From SVFI01 sp045535935 (GTDB taxonomy: Bacteria > Bacillota > Clostridia > Lachnospirales > Lachnospiraceae): a stretch of DNA of 14,077 bases. This document shows, piece after piece, positions 1-7,018 of the stretch; within the stretch, counting starts at the first letter, position 1; every line of letters begins with the position of its first letter. The notes beneath the pieces were generated by a model that searched no databases, had not been told where the DNA came from, and saw only the letters and a list, made by a program, of their open reading frames with translations. The DNA lies in the NCBI GenBank assembly GCA_045535935.1, contig JAZSMO010000050.1, positions 1 to 14,077 on the forward strand, read 5' to 3'. A program made the translations under genes and the position numbers.

Positions 1-7
1 TTTTTCT

Positions 8-1306
8 TTACCGGATCTCTTCGCCCGGTTTTTTCTTCTTTTTCTTGTCCTCATACATGAGTTCATCCGCCCGTTTCATCAGGGCTGCAAAATCATATCC
101 CTTGTCACCGTACACTACACCTGCAGCGATCACACATTCAATACCGTCCTCCAGTGTATTCAGACGGGCAAGTTCTGCCTCCCAACGTTCTTTCAGGTTA
201 TTCACCTCATCCTCTGTCACGTTGCACGCAATCATAAGGAACTCATCACCGCCCATGCGGTAACCGTGCACTTTGCTGCTGGTCACTTTTCGGATACTGT
301 CTGCGCCTTTGATAATCAATTTATCTCCCGCTTCATGACCGTAGGTGTCATTCATCTTCTTGAGATTGTTTACATCAAAGTTGAAAATTCCGATGGAATC
401 CAGATTCTTATAATCCGATTCCAGCATTGCAAGATATTTGCCTTTGTTGTACATACCGGTCAATCCGTCATGTTCGCTGTCATAAATCAATTTTTCACGC
501 ATCATGCTGTTTTCAATATAAAGACGAATCACGGAAAGAAGTGTTTCCTCTCCCATGGATTCCTTATCCATCTTGGCATGTTCCACAAAAAACAGTGCAT
601 ATCTCTGCTCGGAAACTCCGCCGCAGCAGAGCGAATACAATTTTTTATTCTCATCAATACCTGCTAGGGCCAATGCTTCTTTTATGTCATTTGCCAGCCG
701 GGCCGAAGACAATTCTTTCCCGCTCTCTATGGCAAAAACTCCCATTGCCTGCTCATCCGCTGCAATGCGGGCATTGTTGTAATTGTTTGTCTTTTTATTG
801 TAAGTTATCATTTCGATGTGCGCATCTCTGTGCAACAGGAAAAACATTTCCTCTGTCTTGAAAAAATCAGCCAGCATCGGCAAAAGCTCATAATAGGTGC
901 TGGAGAGTTTCTCCAAAATCGCAGTCTGGAAGCCTGCTAATTTTTTAAAGAAGGACATATATTTCGTCACATCATGATTGAGTTTCATGTACTCGGTAAT
1001 GTCGGTCAGCCGGTGAACGTGGCAGGATGCATCATCCGCTTTCACAAGCTTTGACTCCACCTTGTAATAATTGCGCTTCTCAAGATCAATGGTCTCCCAC
1101 TCGGCAATCGCACCGTCCTCCGGAATTCCCGGGCAGTCTCCGATCCACATCATGGCATCTTCCGCTGTTTCACCGACTAAATCGCGACCATATATCTTCT
1201 CAAAAAATGTATCTGCATAAACGATAGCTCCGGTGCCGGTATCCACAGCAACCACTCCGCCGATTTCATTTACGACAAATGCTGAAATCTGTTCTCTCAG
1301 TGTCAT
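8..1306 (-). CDS. PAS-GGDEF diguanylate cyclase
   Basis: Predicted cytoplasmic diguanylate cyclase making c-di-GMP from two GTP, 432 aa. A PAS-like domain covers about residues 10-110 (ending in an 'LTDITEYMK' PAS tail). A middle region at about 115-265, perhaps GAF-like, is not recognised with confidence. A C-terminal GGDEF domain covers about 270-425. The signature loop GGDEF is intact at 352-356, and the upstream FDVNNLKKMND...GHEAGD segment carries the metal and guanine-site residues, so the enzyme should be active. The usual RxxD inhibitory site before the signature is absent (SSKV there), suggesting no classical product inhibition. There is no EAL domain. The open frame extends to a TTG at 1327, but the ATG at 1306 has a GGAGG 7 nt upstream and is preferred. 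It is the last gene of the operon, 13 nt after the STAS gene, whose stop abuts this ribosome site. The PAS ligand is unknown. Confidence 0.9.
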   Translation of the reverse strand: MTLREQISAFVVNEIGGVVAVDTGTGAIVYADTFFEKIYGRDLVGETAEDAMMWIGDCPGIPEDGAIAEWETIDLEKRNYYKVESKLVKADDASCHVHRLTDITEYMKLNHDVTKYMSFFKKLAGFQTAILEKLSSTYYELLPMLADFFKTEEMFFLLHRDAHIEMITYNKKTNNYNNARIAADEQAMGVFAIESGKELSSARLANDIKEALALAGIDENKKLYSLCCGGVSEQRYALFFVEHAKMDKESMGEETLLSVIRLYIENSMMREKLIYDSEHDGLTGMYNKGKYLAMLESDYKNLDSIGIFNFDVNNLKKMNDTYGHEAGDKLIIKGADSIRKVTSSKVHGYRMGGDEFLMIACNVTEDEVNNLKERWEAELARLNTLEDGIECVIAAGVVYGDKGYDFAALMKRADELMYEDKKKKKKPGEEIR

Positions 1307-1313
1307 TCCACTG

Positions 1314-1318
1314 CCTCC
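1314..1318 (-). promoter_or_regulatory. Ribosome binding site of the GGDEF gene
   Basis: GGAGG on the minus strand with a 7-nt spacer to the ATG at 1306, directly after the stop codon of the STAS gene (TAAAGGAGG). It decides the start in favour of 1306 over the TTG at 1327 and suggests translational coupling with the STAS gene. Confidence 0.85.
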
Positions 1319-1319
1319 T

Positions 1320-1622
1320 TTATTCAATCGTCAATATGTCCGAAAAACCGGTCATCTCAAATACTTCCATCACCGTTTCGTTCACATTTTTCACAACCAT
1401 GCTTCCCTGTACCCGGTTAATGCTTTTCTGTGCCTGTAAAATAACACGGAGACCGGAGCTGGCTACATATGCACATTTTTCCATGTCAATCACAAGCTCC
1501 TTCACCGGCTCCTGTAACTCTTTTTCAATCACCTCACCAAGCTGTGGCGCTGCAGTTGTGTCAAGTCTTCCGTCCAGTTCAATCCACTTTTTGTTTCCTT
1601 CGCTTTTCACATTGATATTCAT
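1320..1622 (-). CDS. STAS-domain anti-sigma factor antagonist (SpoIIAA/RsbV-like)
   Basis: Single STAS domain, 100 aa, the usual size of SpoIIAA/RsbV proteins. In that family the unphosphorylated antagonist binds a partner kinase, and phosphorylation on a serine at the start of helix 2 releases it. Here the segment is YVASSGLRVIL. By alignment with SpoIIAA (DSSG, phospho-Ser58), Ser55 is the phosphoacceptor, while the preceding Asp is Ala54. The N-terminal WIELDGRLDTTAAP strand-turn and C-terminal FEMTGFSDIL fit the fold. The frame opens at a TTG at 1637, but the ATG at 1622 follows a GGAGG by 8 nt. It lies 21 nt after the kinase gene. The order is kinase then antagonist, the reverse of spoIIA and rsb operons. 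I infer it is the substrate of both the operon's kinase and its PP2C phosphatase. Confidence 0.93.
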   Translation of the reverse strand: MNINVKSEGNKKWIELDGRLDTTAAPQLGEVIEKELQEPVKELVIDMEKCAYVASSGLRVILQAQKSINRVQGSMVVKNVNETVMEVFEMTGFSDILTIE

Positions 1623-1630
1623 TTTTTCTT

Positions 1631-1635
1631 CCTCC
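1631..1635 (-). promoter_or_regulatory. Ribosome binding site of the STAS gene
   Basis: GGAGG on the minus strand, 8 nt before the ATG at 1622. It sets the start there rather than at the in-frame TTG at 1637, which has no ribosome site of its own. Confidence 0.8.
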
Positions 1636-1643
1636 AACCTTTT

Positions 1644-2072
1644 CTACCACGTTTTGGTAAGTGTTAAAATATTTTTTTCGTTTTCATACCGGTATTCTAC
1701 CTGATCCATGCTCTGCTTCACCATCCAGATACCGAGCCCGCCGATTTGTCTCTCCTCCGCGGAAAGTGTTATATCCGGATCCTCTTTTTTCAGCGGATCA
1801 AATTGTTTTCCCGAATCATAGATGCATAGCACCATTTTATTGTATGCGTCATCTTCCCCCGCAAGAGTCAATTCCAGCAGACATTCCCCCATATGGTCCG
1901 GATACGCATAATTGGCAATGTTCACAAAAATTTCTTCCACGGAAACACAAATCTGAGTCACAACTTTCATCGGACAATCGCACTGCTCCAGCTTTGTTTC
2001 CAAAAATCCAATCACACGATCCAGATTGTCAAGCTCTGCAGGCAGTTTTAACTGCTGTGTTATTTGCATCAT
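1644..2072 (-). CDS. RsbW/SpoIIAB-like serine kinase (HATPase anti-sigma type)
   Basis: GHKL-fold ATP-binding protein of 142 aa, the size of RsbW/SpoIIAB anti-sigma kinases, with no other domain. The N box is VEEIFVNIANYAY (Glu47 and Asn51, the Mg/ATP residues). The G1 box is YDSGKQFDP (Asp86, Gly88). The G2 box is GGLGIWMVKQ (111-120), followed by the final VEYRY...NILTLTK strands of the ATPase core. Members of the family phosphorylate a STAS antagonist and sequester a target, usually a sigma factor. Two adjacent ATG codons (2072 and 2069) follow an AAGGGG ribosome-site-like stretch; the first is given. The gene begins 13 nt after the TIM-barrel gene and precedes the STAS gene. No sigma factor is encoded in the window, so its target is encoded elsewhere or is not a sigma factor. 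Confidence 0.92.
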   Translation of the reverse strand: MMQITQQLKLPAELDNLDRVIGFLETKLEQCDCPMKVVTQICVSVEEIFVNIANYAYPDHMGECLLELTLAGEDDAYNKMVLCIYDSGKQFDPLKKEDPDITLSAEERQIGGLGIWMVKQSMDQVEYRYENEKNILTLTKTW

Positions 2073-2085
2073 ACCAACACCCCTT

Positions 2086-2865
2086 CTACAAATTTTGCAA
2101 AAATTGTAAAGACCGCTTTGCCCCGTCCGGGTCTTTTACTTCAATCAGCACCGTCGCCTGCGGAAAATAAGTTTCATACACCGTTTTAAAATAGTTCCAA
2201 TCTATTTTCCCTTCTCCCAGCGGCAAATGCAGATCCTTTTCCAAATCATTGTCATTGATATGAATATGCTTCACATAAGGAGCAAGCGCCTTCACCCAGC
2301 AGTCAATCTCAGACGCATCGCCAAATGCGTGGGCATGCGCAAAATCAAAGCAAACACCGAAATTGGAATACTGCTTCAAACGCTCAGCAAGCCCGGCAAG
2401 CAATTCATATGACATATCAAACATATTCTCAATATAAATATTTAAGTCCGGATACTTCTCCAGTTTTTCTGCCCAATAGACTGCATTTCGCTCCACCCAG
2501 TTTTCCTTGTAATAATCCATATGAAAATTCGGAATAAAATTGGTGTGGAAAACAACCGCCTTTGCATTTAACTCTTTCGCAATACGTATGCTCTGTTCAA
2601 TTCGGTAATCGGACGCCTCCACAATCCTCGGATCATCCGATGCCACCGTCACATCAAAAAATGAGCCGTGCATCGTACAATACTGCGGTGCCCCTTGCAA
2701 CGTCTGATAATACGCAATCCGCTCTCTGCAGCCTTTGTCATTGTCCAAAAAATCCGGAATATAGAAATCATTATATTCAAATCCGCAATCATAGGTTTTG
2801 GCCAAAGCTAAGCTTTCCTCTATTTGGTTGTAATCCGGAATGATCAATAATTTGTTTACTTTCAT
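2086..2865 (-). CDS. Sugar phosphate isomerase/epimerase-like TIM barrel (AP_endonuc_2 family)
   Basis: 259-aa protein of the xylose-isomerase-like/AP-endonuclease-2 TIM-barrel superfamily, the usual single-domain length. The metal site looks complete: YIEN (Glu146), FDFAHAHAFG (Asp174, His177), HIHINDND (His202, Asp205) and LIEVK (Glu242). His66 (MHGSF) and His107 (FHTNF) sit at strand ends. The LPLGEGKIDW motif near residues 214-223 is typical of the sugar epimerase/isomerase branch rather than of endonuclease IV. The substrate cannot be told. There is no signal peptide, so it should be cytoplasmic. Its ATG overlaps the TGA of the adenylate cyclase gene (ATGA), implying translational coupling, and the kinase gene follows after 13 nt. 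A metabolic enzyme inside a signalling operon is unusual. It might process a sugar or nucleotide-related ligand of the pathway, or be a passenger. Confidence 0.85.
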   Translation of the reverse strand: MKVNKLLIIPDYNQIEESLALAKTYDCGFEYNDFYIPDFLDNDKGCRERIAYYQTLQGAPQYCTMHGSFFDVTVASDDPRIVEASDYRIEQSIRIAKELNAKAVVFHTNFIPNFHMDYYKENWVERNAVYWAEKLEKYPDLNIYIENMFDMSYELLAGLAERLKQYSNFGVCFDFAHAHAFGDASEIDCWVKALAPYVKHIHINDNDLEKDLHLPLGEGKIDWNYFKTVYETYFPQATVLIEVKDPDGAKRSLQFLQNL

Positions 2866-4667
2866 TTATCTTCTCTCTTTACTGATGTAACAGAATATAC
2901 AAAAACACCTTTTGATTTCCCTTTTAACGGAATCTCGCCGATTTCCTCCACCTCGACGCGGTCCTTTACACGCTCATAAATCGCATCGCTGATCAGCACC
3001 TGGCCTTTTTTCGCATTGGATTCCAGTCTTGCCGCCGTGTTGACCGTGTCACCGATCGCCGTGTAGTCCATGCGGAATTCACACCCCACATTACCGACAA
3101 CCGCCTCGCCGCAGTTGACCCCGACACCGAAGCCGACACTTCTGCCGAACTTTTCGAGAAGCTCCTTTTCCAGCGCCGCACCGCCGTCCACAATATCCAT
3201 CGCCGCACACACCGCACGAAACTCGTAATCTTCCAAATCAAACGGTGCATTAAATACTGCCATCGTCGCATCCCCGACAAACTTATCCAGTGTTCCTTTG
3301 TTTTTGAAAATCGCATTGGTCGTCAGGTTGAGATAACGGTTCAGTATCGCCACCACTTCCTCCGGCGTCAGCACCTCGGACATCGTGGTAAATCCGCGGA
3401 TATCCACAAACAAAACGGCAATATCCCTGTTTTCACCGCCGAGTTGTATTTTGAAATCCCCCTGTTTTGAAATCTCATCCACAATCTCAGGCGCCACATA
3501 CTTTTTGAATGCAGCCAGCATTTTCCGCTGACGGATTTTTTCCAAAATATATCCGCTGATCAGACAGTACAGATAAGAAATTAAGATTCCGAGCAGAAAA
3601 TATAACAGCGGAATCGTACAGTGCTGCTCATTAAGCCAAATACCGATTCCGATATATCCGCCGATTACAACAAAAAGTGCTGCCGTTGACAATTTAATCC
3701 CCCGTCTTCGGAACAGAAGATGCAAAAGTGCTCCCAAAAGTCCGGTTAACAGGCCGACCATATATGGATCTGCACCTATCGAGAAGCGGTTTTGAAACAG
3801 CGACTGCAGAATGTTGGCATGGATTTCCACCCCGTACATCTGGTCTGCTCCTCCGACCGGTACCCGGAAATTATCCTGCATTCCGGTCGCATATGCACCG
3901 ATCAGCACAATGCTTCCCTGAAATGCCCGCGGATCAATATATCCGTTTAGCACGTCCACAAAAGAAATGTACTCGTAATCTCCCGGCTTTCCGGAATAAT
4001 TGATTAAAGACTTGCCATATTTATCCGTTGTAATTTCATTTAAAACCGTACCGGTCTGCTCACAGTACATCTCATATATTTTCTGAGAAAACATGGAGAC
4101 GATCTCTCCCTGCAATGTTTCCTCTCTCTTTATCCGTCGCACCAATCCGTCCGAATCCTGTGACACATTGGTAAATCCCTGTGTTGTCACAGATGCGAGC
4201 TTTTCATATGGCATAAGATAGGTTTCGATCGGATACTCCGTGAGCCCCTTCTCATTGATCTCGCCTTTTTCTTTATATACAAACTGGGACGCCGTGACTA
4301 CATTCCCCATCTGCTCACACATTTGTGCAAACGCCAGATCATCCTGCGCATCCACTTCTCCGGAAAACAAAATATCAAAACCGATCACCACCGGTTTACA
4401 GCCTTCGACCTGCGCAAACTGACGCAGCAGGCGGGCATAGACATCCCTTGACCACGTCTGAATCGGTCCGAGCTCTTCTATCGTTTTTTCATCCACACCG
4501 ATGATCTTGATCTTCGTGTCGATCCCTCTCGGTATCTGATATGCTGCATCTTTGAGCATATAATCAAAGGCAGAAAATAAATTGGTGATTGTCATTATAA
4601 AAATGAGAATTCCGACAAGAATTGCTTCCGTCATATGGTGAAGCAACGTTTTCCCTTTTACTGTCAT
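2862..4667 (-). CDS. CHASE2-domain class III adenylate cyclase
   Basis: Membrane receptor cyclase of 601 aa making cAMP from ATP. TM1 is at about 15-33. An extracytoplasmic CHASE2 domain spans about 35-295, with hallmarks WSRDVYARLL, PVVIGFDILFSGEVD, GFTNVSQDSDGLVRR and GSIVLIGAYATG...YGVEIHANILQSL. Three further TMs lie at about 301-320, 327-345 and 351-375. The class III catalytic domain is at about 415-595. Metal aspartates Asp422 (FVDIRGFT) and Asp466 (KFVGDATMAVF) are present. Adenine-selecting Lys462 and Thr536 match the Lys/Thr pair of cyanobacterial CyaC, so adenylate rather than guanylate cyclase. Transition-state Asn543 and Arg547 are present. The frame opens at a TTG at 4715 inside the previous gene, but the ATG at 4667 has GGAGG 8 nt upstream. 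It lies 29 nt after the cNMP-PP2C gene. The CHASE2 ligand is unknown; nearby FecR and secreted proteins are candidates. Confidence 0.95.
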   Translation of the reverse strand: MTVKGKTLLHHMTEAILVGILIFIMTITNLFSAFDYMLKDAAYQIPRGIDTKIKIIGVDEKTIEELGPIQTWSRDVYARLLRQFAQVEGCKPVVIGFDILFSGEVDAQDDLAFAQMCEQMGNVVTASQFVYKEKGEINEKGLTEYPIETYLMPYEKLASVTTQGFTNVSQDSDGLVRRIKREETLQGEIVSMFSQKIYEMYCEQTGTVLNEITTDKYGKSLINYSGKPGDYEYISFVDVLNGYIDPRAFQGSIVLIGAYATGMQDNFRVPVGGADQMYGVEIHANILQSLFQNRFSIGADPYMVGLLTGLLGALLHLLFRRRGIKLSTAALFVVIGGYIGIGIWLNEQHCTIPLLYFLLGILISYLYCLISGYILEKIRQRKMLAAFKKYVAPEIVDEISKQGDFKIQLGGENRDIAVLFVDIRGFTTMSEVLTPEEVVAILNRYLNLTTNAIFKNKGTLDKFVGDATMAVFNAPFDLEDYEFRAVCAAMDIVDGGAALEKELLEKFGRSVGFGVGVNCGEAVVGNVGCEFRMDYTAIGDTVNTAARLESNAKKGQVLISDAIYERVKDRVEVEEIGEIPLKGKSKGVFVYSVTSVKREDK

Positions 4668-4675
4668 TCCTTGAT

Positions 4676-4680
4676 CCTCC
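4676..4680 (-). promoter_or_regulatory. Ribosome binding site of the adenylate cyclase gene
   Basis: GGAGG on the minus strand with an 8-nt spacer to the ATG at 4667. It favours this start over the upstream TTG at 4715, which lies inside the phosphatase gene. Confidence 0.8.
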
Positions 4681-4696
4681 CGACTGTTTTGCGAGA

Positions 4697-5875
4697 TTAT
4701 TTTCTGCTGAGACAAAGCATCGTAATATCATCCGCCTGACTGACACCTTCCGCAAATGCATTTACATCCTCGTAAAGACAATTCATAAATGTATCCGACC
4801 GGTCAATACAATCACGATATCGGTTCAATGCTTCTTCCAGTCTTTTTTCTCCGTATAGCTCATCCTGTGCATTGAGTGCTTCTGTCATACCGTCCGTGTA
4901 AAGGTAAATGACATCGCCCTTTTCCAGTTTTATGCTCTGCTCCTTGTACGGAATATCCTCCATCATACCGAACACAAGATTAGCCTTCGGTTTCATCATC
5001 TCAAACACTCCGCCTTTTTTCATCAAAAACGGCGGATTATGTCCTGCGTTGATAAATTTCACTTCATCCGTCTCAAGATCAAGCACACAGATAAACGCCG
5101 TGACGAACATTCCCTCTTCGTTTTTGTAACAAAGCTGATTGTTTACCCGGAATGCAACCTCCGAAAGCGGAAGTCCGAGAGATGCATAGTTTTTGATATG
5201 TATCTTTGCCATACTCATGAAAAGCGCCGCCGGAACCCCTTTCCCGGACACATCTGCAATCAAAAAGCAAATGTGGGAATCATCAATGACAAACACATCG
5301 TAGAAATCACCGCCCACTTCCTTGGCCGGACACATATTTGCCGTTACATATACATCTTTCAGATTGTTAAACTGCGAAAAATCGTTTTCCAGCGATCCGA
5401 CCTGTATCTTTGTGGCAATAGCAAGCTCTGATTTGATGCGTTCCTGCTCCGTCACAAGCTTTTCTGTCTTGCGATAAAGCATATTCATGAACATACCGTA
5501 AATTTTGCGGTTTTTTTCTGCAATCTCAAAGAAAAGTGCCTTGGAAATATTCGCACAGACAACGTCGCCTACCGCACGCACCGTAGCACCGCGCGTATCA
5601 TCATTGATCAGACCGAGTTCCCCGATAAAGTCTCCCTTTGCCAGAAGATTGACCCGCTCGCCCTTATCATTGAGCACGATCGTCTGCCCTTCCAATATGA
5701 TGTACATTCCGTCTTCCGGTTGTGCACCGTACGCAACAATATCTTCGCCGTCCGCGAAACGCACCTCTTCCATGGCCTCCAACAATATACGGGTGCTTTC
5801 CGGTATCGCTCCCTCTGCACTCACCTTAAAAAAATCCTGTACCGTCGGAATTTTTCGTAACAATTCAGCATTCAT
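4697..5875 (-). CDS. Cyclic-nucleotide-binding domain fused to PP2C/SpoIIE-type phosphatase
   Basis: 392-aa soluble protein. A cNMP-binding (Crp-like) domain lies at about 25-125 and a PP2C/SpoIIE Ser phosphatase domain at about 170-392. They are joined by a helical linker (about 130-165) of the usual R..ELAIATKIQ type. The phosphate-binding cassette reads GDFIGELGLIN then RGAT, with Glu86 (ribose 2'-OH) and Arg95 (cyclic phosphate) both present, so cyclic nucleotide binding is expected. Phosphatase metal residues are present: Asp190 (GGDFYD), Asp208 (ADVSGKG), Asp328 (YTDGMTEA) and the ADD pair at 382-383 (ADDIT). NAGHNPP is also intact. There is no DNA-binding helix-turn-helix, so it is not a Crp regulator. 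The ATG at 5875 has GAGG about 8 nt upstream. It sits between fecR-like and cyclase genes. Inference: it reads cAMP from the next gene's product and dephosphorylates the operon's STAS protein, in the role RsbU/SpoIIE play elsewhere. Confidence 0.95.
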   Translation of the reverse strand: MNAELLRKIPTVQDFFKVSAEGAIPESTRILLEAMEEVRFADGEDIVAYGAQPEDGMYIILEGQTIVLNDKGERVNLLAKGDFIGELGLINDDTRGATVRAVGDVVCANISKALFFEIAEKNRKIYGMFMNMLYRKTEKLVTEQERIKSELAIATKIQVGSLENDFSQFNNLKDVYVTANMCPAKEVGGDFYDVFVIDDSHICFLIADVSGKGVPAALFMSMAKIHIKNYASLGLPLSEVAFRVNNQLCYKNEEGMFVTAFICVLDLETDEVKFINAGHNPPFLMKKGGVFEMMKPKANLVFGMMEDIPYKEQSIKLEKGDVIYLYTDGMTEALNAQDELYGEKRLEEALNRYRDCIDRSDTFMNCLYEDVNAFAEGVSQADDITMLCLSRK

Positions 5876-5892
5876 GCTATCATCCTCACTGC

Positions 5893-7005
5893 CTATTCTT
5901 TCCAGTTAATCTTTGTATCTTTATGTATGGCTGTTGAAAAGTCAAAATCCCAGGTTCCGGACGCTGCAGGGGCAAATTTCGGTTTGCTCACCTGTCCGCC
6001 TTCCGAGACATTCTGCGTCGCAAACACTTCTCCATCATATAGAAATGTTATTTTGTAACTGTTTGCAGGCGTCGATGCGGGCGGCTGTGTCTCCTCTGTC
6101 TCGTCCGTCGTATCGTCGCCGGTCTCATCCGTAGAATCTTCGCCGTCTTCGTCCGACTCATCCTCCGCTTCTGACTCCTCCGATTCGTCCCCGGTATCTT
6201 CCTGCGTATCATCTGCAGACTCTTCGGTATCGTCCTCTCCCTCATCTTCCGCTTCCTGCTCCGGCTCCTCTGCCAGCAGCTCATCCAGTCTCTCAAGTGT
6301 AATCGGAAGCTTCAGACCATGTTCAGCCAAAGCCTTCAAGGCTTTCAACGCCCCTTTCGGCAATGTCTCATACTTGATATCCGTGATACCGTCCAAATAA
6401 TCCGTATTCACTTCATCTTCAAAGATGATCGTTTCTTTTCCGTATTCCAGCATACGGGCATCTGCCTTTGTTCCGTCTTTATAAACAAGCTGGGTTTCCA
6501 CCTTGCCGTCAAACACAGAAACTCTTGTATATACGGTTCCTGCTTCATCATAAAAAATTTCTACACGAAATACCGTACCTCTGACCGACATGGATGAATT
6601 TTGTGTATGCACCTCATAGGAAGCATTTTCCGCAAGCGGCGACTGAATCTCGTTTACAATCGCCCCCTCCAAGAGATTTATACTCGTCTTTCCGGCGCTG
6701 CTGTTTCCCGATGCCACAAGCTGAAATCTCGTCTTTTCCTCCACATATACATACTTGTCTTCATCCAGCTTCAGTGTAAGCAGTCCTTCGTCCAAATACA
6801 CTTCATCTCCCGATTGAAGCACCATGTTCGGATACATCTCAATCTCCCCCATGGATTCTCTGGTCACGGTAGCACTACCGTCAAGTTCATATATCTTTAC
6901 AACGCGATAGCTCTCTTTCCCCGTCATAAGCAAGATGACAACGATCAAGGCAACAACTATCACAGCTGCAACTATCCCAATCATTAATTTCTTTTTTGAT
7001 TTCAT
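5893..7005 (-). CDS. Membrane-anchored FecR-domain protein with acidic linker
   Basis: 370-aa envelope protein. It has a short Lys-rich cytoplasmic N-terminus, one TM helix at about 7-27, and a FecR domain at about 40-170 with the core motif YEVHTQNSSMSVRGTVFRVE. An extreme Asp/Glu/Ser/Thr-rich linker runs about 246-306. A final small beta domain (317-370, YKITFLYDGEVF...VSEGGQVSKPKF) resembles Listeria-Bacteroides (Flg_new) repeats. Topology puts the FecR domain outside the membrane. FecR of E. coli relays TonB-receptor signals to a sigma factor, but in a single-membrane bacterium, beside a CHASE2 cyclase, this is more likely an envelope-sensing partner. An upstream in-frame ATG at 7032 lacks a ribosome site; the ATG at 7005 has GGGAG 7 nt upstream. 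It lies 13 nt after the secreted-protein gene. Ligand unknown. Confidence 0.88.
   Translation of the reverse strand: MKSKKKLMIGIVAAVIVVALIVVILLMTGKESYRVVKIYELDGSATVTRESMGEIEMYPNMVLQSGDEVYLDEGLLTLKLDEDKYVYVEEKTRFQLVASGNSSAGKTSINLLEGAIVNEIQSPLAENASYEVHTQNSSMSVRGTVFRVEIFYDEAGTVYTRVSVFDGKVETQLVYKDGTKADARMLEYGKETIIFEDEVNTDYLDGITDIKYETLPKGALKALKALAEHGLKLPITLERLDELLAEEPEQEAEDEGEDDTEESADDTQEDTGDESEESEAEDESDEDGEDSTDETGDDTTDETEETQPPASTPANSYKITFLYDGEVFATQNVSEGGQVSKPKFAPAASGTWDFDFSTAIHKDTKINWKE
6088..6270 (-). repeat. Acidic low-complexity linker-coding stretch
   Basis: This part of the fecR-like gene encodes about 60 residues that are almost only Asp, Glu, Ser, Thr and Gly (about residues 246-306), giving a purine-rich coding strand. 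It is degenerate rather than an exact tandem repeat. Such a linker could span the cell wall or bind cations; neither is shown by the sequence. Confidence 0.8.
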
Positions 7006-7012
7006 TTTTTTG

Positions 7013-7017
7013 CTCCC
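7013..7017 (-). promoter_or_regulatory. Ribosome binding site of the fecR-like gene
   Basis: GGGAG on the minus strand, 7 nt before the ATG at 7005, just past the stop of the secreted-protein gene. It decides for 7005 over the ATG at 7032, which lies inside the upstream gene. Confidence 0.7.
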
Positions 7018-7018
7018 A

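Noticed and set aside
266..667. Plus-strand open frames antisense to the GGDEF gene, as examples of the many frames opposite real genes
   Set aside because: They lie wholly inside a gene with clear domains, lack ribosome sites and show no recognisable protein features.
2086..2865. Endonuclease IV (DNA repair)
   Set aside because: The protein shares the TIM-barrel superfamily, but its motifs (GEGKIDW, HINDND) fit sugar isomerase/epimerase-like members, and the full set of nine endonuclease IV metal ligands is not evident.
2862..4667. Guanylate cyclase
   Set aside because: The purine-selecting positions are Lys462 and Thr536, the adenylate type, not the Glu/Cys-like pair of guanylate cyclases.
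4668..4715. Longer adenylate cyclase starting inside the phosphatase gene
   Set aside because: The upstream start is a TTG without a ribosome site, and the extra 16 residues are polar with no family support. GGAGG stands before the ATG at 4667.
4697..5875. Crp/Fnr transcription regulator
   Set aside because: The cNMP domain is followed by a PP2C phosphatase and not by a winged helix-turn-helix.
5893..7005. FecR as an iron-dicitrate TonB signalling protein
   Set aside because: There is no TonB receptor or ECF sigma gene nearby, and the predicted organism has a single membrane.
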